This document shows, in pieces, positions 5,419 to 6,554 of a stretch of DNA of 6,554 nt (the first letter of the stretch is position 1; each line of letters opens with the position of its first letter). The position numbers and the translations under genes are program-made. Below the pieces are notes generated by a model, which made no database searches, was not told the origin of the DNA, and worked only from the letters and a program-made list of their open reading frames with translations. Source of the stretch: DAOTTI01 sp034437795 (lineage in GTDB: Bacteria; Chloroflexota; UBA11872; UBA12225); assembly GCA_034437795.1 (NCBI GenBank), contig DAOTTI010000129.1, positions 1 through 6,554 of the forward strand. The letters are read 5' to 3'.

Positions 5419-5447
5419 TTGACTCCTGCACGTTTGTACAGGATACT
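5419..5447 (+). promoter_or_regulatory. lexA promoter (-35 and -10) giving a predicted leaderless transcript
   Basis: TTGACT (5419-5424) and GATACT (5442-5447) each match the sigma-70 consensus at five and four of six positions and are exactly 17 bp apart, the optimal spacing. With the usual six-base gap from the -10 box, transcription would start at 5454, the A of the lexA ATG. It is the best promoter match in the window. No Shine-Dalgarno sequence lies before the ATG, which agrees with leaderless translation. Confidence 0.75.
5425..5442 (+). promoter_or_regulatory. Putative LexA operator (SOS box) between -35 and -10
   Basis: CCTGCA (5425-5430) and TACAGG (5437-5442) form an imperfect inverted repeat with a 6-nt centre. 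Read as CTGC-N8-ACAG it differs from the E. coli SOS core CTGT-N8-ACAG at one base. Read as CTGCACGTTTGTACAGG it fits the Myxococcus xanthus LexA motif as I recall it (CTRHAMRYBYGTTCAGS) at all but one position. It fills the promoter spacer, so bound LexA would block RNA polymerase and repress its own gene. An overlapping ACAG-N4-CTGT repeat (5438-5449) is also present. Confidence 0.65.
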
Positions 5448-5453
5448 GTTGGT

Positions 5454-6140
5454 ATGTCATTCCCCGGCCGGCAGCGCCCGCTCACGGATCGCCAGCGCCG
5501 CGTGCTCGACCTCATTAGCGCCAGCCTGATCCGCACCGGCCGACCGCCCACCTTGCGTGAGATCGGCCAGCACCTGGGGATCACCTCCACCAACGGGGTG
5601 CGGGACCATCTGCAGGCCCTGATCGAGAAGGGCTATCTCCAGCGCGACGGGCGCAGCGCCCGCGGCCTGCGCGTCCTGCGCCTGCCGTCAGGCCGGGTGG
5701 CGGATGGGCCGGCAGCCGGCGGGATGCGGGGCGCCGGCGGCGCGCGGGAGGTCTCGGTGCGCGTGCCCGTGCTGGGCCGCGTCGCGGCCGGCCAGCCGGT
5801 GCTCGCCAGCCAGAACGTGGAACAATACCTGGCCATGGATCCAGAGATCATCCGCGACGGCGACGTCTTTGCGCTCCGTGTCCGCGGCGATAGCATGCGC
5901 GACGCCGGCATCCTCGACGGCGACTACGTCTTCGTCCGGCAGCAGGCCACCGCCCAGCCGCGGGACATCGTGGTGGCCTTGATCGGCGACGAGACCACGG
6001 TCAAGCGCTTCATTCCCGCTGGCGAATACGTCCGGCTGGAGCCGGAGAACCCGCAGCACGAGCCGATCGTCGTCCGGCGCGATGACCCCAGACTGGCGAT
6101 TCTGGGCAAGGTGACGGCCGTCCTCCGTACTATTAAGTAG
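5454..6140 (+). CDS. lexA: SOS-response transcriptional repressor LexA
   Basis: LexA represses DNA-damage genes; RecA filaments on single-stranded DNA trigger its self-cleavage. The 228-residue product has a winged helix-turn-helix (residues 9-75) with PPTLREIGQHLGITSTNGVRDHLQAL holding the recognition helix. A Gly/Ala/Pro-rich linker (about 78-98) and an S24 peptidase-like domain (100-228) follow. The self-cleavage bond is Ala112-Gly113 in GRVAAGQP. The catalytic pair is Ser147 (GDSM) and Lys184 (TTVKRF), 37 residues apart as in E. coli LexA, so it should be cleavable. The frame is open upstream to 5385, but that would place the promoter inside the gene; the ATG at 5454 coincides with the predicted transcript start and leaves about eight residues before the first helix, as in other LexA proteins. 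The TSTNGV recognition helix is of the deltaproteobacterial kind. Autoregulation is likely. Confidence 0.96.
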   Translation: MSFPGRQRPLTDRQRRVLDLISASLIRTGRPPTLREIGQHLGITSTNGVRDHLQALIEKGYLQRDGRSARGLRVLRLPSGRVADGPAAGGMRGAGGAREVSVRVPVLGRVAAGQPVLASQNVEQYLAMDPEIIRDGDVFALRVRGDSMRDAGILDGDYVFVRQQATAQPRDIVVALIGDETTVKRFIPAGEYVRLEPENPQHEPIVVRRDDPRLAILGKVTAVLRTIK

Positions 6141-6233
6141 GCATCTCTTCACTGCGCTCGCGGCACCAGGCGGTGAGCGGAGGTGCGCTGGCGCGCCCCC
6201 GCCATGCCCGGACCGCCGGCATCGGGCGGCGAC

Positions 6234-6307
6234 CGGATCACCACCCGATCACCGCGAGCCCGCTCCAGGCGGGCGAGCGGATCACCACCTGGCCGGCGAG
6301 CGGCCAG
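6234..6307 (+). repeat. Two repeat-plus-hairpin units in the lexA-secA spacer (secA leader)
   Basis: CGGATCACCACC occurs exactly twice (6234-6245 and 6278-6289). The first copy is followed by a GCCCGC/GCGGGC stem (6258-6263 with 6269-6274, loop TCCAG). The second overlaps a CTGGCCG/CGGCCAG stem (6289-6295 with 6301-6307, loop GCGAG). The second hairpin ends 16 nt before the secA ATG and 3 nt before its AAGG ribosome-binding sequence, so it could influence translation. No T-run supports a terminator for lexA, and no known riboswitch class is recognised. Confidence 0.55.
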
Positions 6308-6323
6308 TCCAAGGCAACTCCTA

Positions 6324-6554
6324 ATGATTAGTCTGCTTACCAAGCTCCTGACGGGCGGCAGCGAGCGCGAGCTCAAGAAGCTCCGGCCACTCGTGGAGCG
6401 GATCAACGCGCTGGAGCCCCAGTTCGAGCGCCTGTCCGACGACGAGCTGCGGGCCAAGACGGCCGAGTTCCGACGCCGGCTGGGCGTCCCCGCCACGGGG
6501 CCGGCCGACGCGCCGCGGGGCGCCACCCGCCACGGCCCGGCGCTGGCCAGGGCC
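6324..6554 (+). CDS. secA: Preprotein translocase ATPase SecA, N-terminal part (runs off the window)
   Basis: SecA is the cytoplasmic motor that pushes unfolded preproteins through SecYEG with ATP. The 77 visible residues contain the family opening: SERELKKLRPLVERINALEPQFERLSDDELRAKTAEFRRRL (residues 13-53). This is the helical start before nucleotide-binding domain 1; the Walker motifs lie beyond the edge. After RRRLG the sequence turns into a Pro/Ala/Gly/Arg-rich stretch (54-77) where many SecA proteins go directly to a GETLDDLLPEAFA-like segment, suggesting a small insertion. The ATG at 6324 is chosen because homology starts there and AAGG (6311-6314) lies 9 nt upstream. The frame is open back to an ATG at 6204 and a GTG at 6183, but the 40 extra codons lack third-position GC bias, cross the hairpin repeats and have no ribosome-binding site. 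Confidence 0.93.
   Translation, partial: MISLLTKLLTGGSERELKKLRPLVERINALEPQFERLSDDELRAKTAEFRRRLGVPATGPADAPRGATRHGPALARA

Larger units (their letters stand above)
4604..5453. other. Gene-poor 850-bp spacer upstream of lexA
   Basis: I find no gene I can support here. Frames that stay open give low-complexity Arg/Gly/Pro/Ser peptides. The spacer holds, in order: a probable terminator (4637-4672); a less GC-rich stretch (about 4665-4835) with an isolated CTGGCC/GGCCAG inverted repeat (4732-4737 and 4756-4761, 18-nt loop); a GC-rich tract with one doubtful 98-codon frame (4836-5132); the second copy of the TTTCCATTCGCCGC element; two hairpin repeats (5224-5303) plus a degraded possible third (about 5321-5347); and the lexA promoter. 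The stretch may include decayed coding sequence. Confidence 0.6.

Noticed and set aside
5385..5453. Upstream extension of lexA from an ATG at 5385
   Set aside because: It would run through the promoter and operator and adds residues not found in LexA proteins.
5091..5460. Minus-strand small frames encoding LTLTLSPWG and HPDPLPVGDG peptides
   Set aside because: These peptides are translations of the hairpin-repeat family, a known artefact class, not proteins.

Overview
The window is GC-rich and carries housekeeping genes, all on the + strand. In order they are: the 3' end of a LytM/M23-type peptidoglycan hydrolase, ribosomal protein bL9 (rplI), the replicative helicase dnaB interrupted by an in-frame intein, an unrecognised 392-residue protein that looks like a divergent nucleotidyltransferase, the SOS repressor lexA, and the first 77 codons of the preprotein translocase ATPase secA. 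The wording of DnaB and SecA resembles Chloroflexota (Thermomicrobia-like) to me. The LexA helix-turn-helix and its putative operator look more like the deltaproteobacterial/myxobacterial type. I therefore place the organism as a GC-rich bacterium, possibly Chloroflexota, with modest confidence; this is recollection, not a search.

Layout. Bases 2-109 end the M23 gene. Bases 110-414 are non-coding and hold two hairpin repeats and a plausible extended -10 promoter for rplI. rplI (415-963) and dnaB (1010-3118) are 46 bp apart and probably form one transcript. Bases 3119-3424 are repeat-rich spacer. The nucleotidyltransferase-like gene (3425-4603) is followed by a probable terminator and an 850-bp gene-poor spacer (4604-5453) with more copies of the same repeats. 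A textbook-spaced promoter, an overlapping SOS-box-like palindrome and an apparently leaderless lexA follow. The 183-bp lexA-secA spacer contains two repeat-plus-hairpin units.

How the genes relate. DnaB unwinds DNA at the replication fork and LexA controls the response when forks meet damage. bL9 belongs to the ribosome, SecA drives protein export and the M23 enzyme trims the wall. They share no pathway; this is a core-genome stretch in which the spacers and the intein are the changeable parts.

I see no new multi-gene system such as a defence, CRISPR or biosynthetic cluster. The points most worth following are the DnaB intein, caught part-way through losing its homing endonuclease with a tandem duplication at the probable deletion scar; the lexA promoter, whose predicted transcript starts on the ATG; the uncharacterised nucleotidyltransferase-like protein that seems to lack its catalytic aspartate; and the family of intergenic hairpin repeats.
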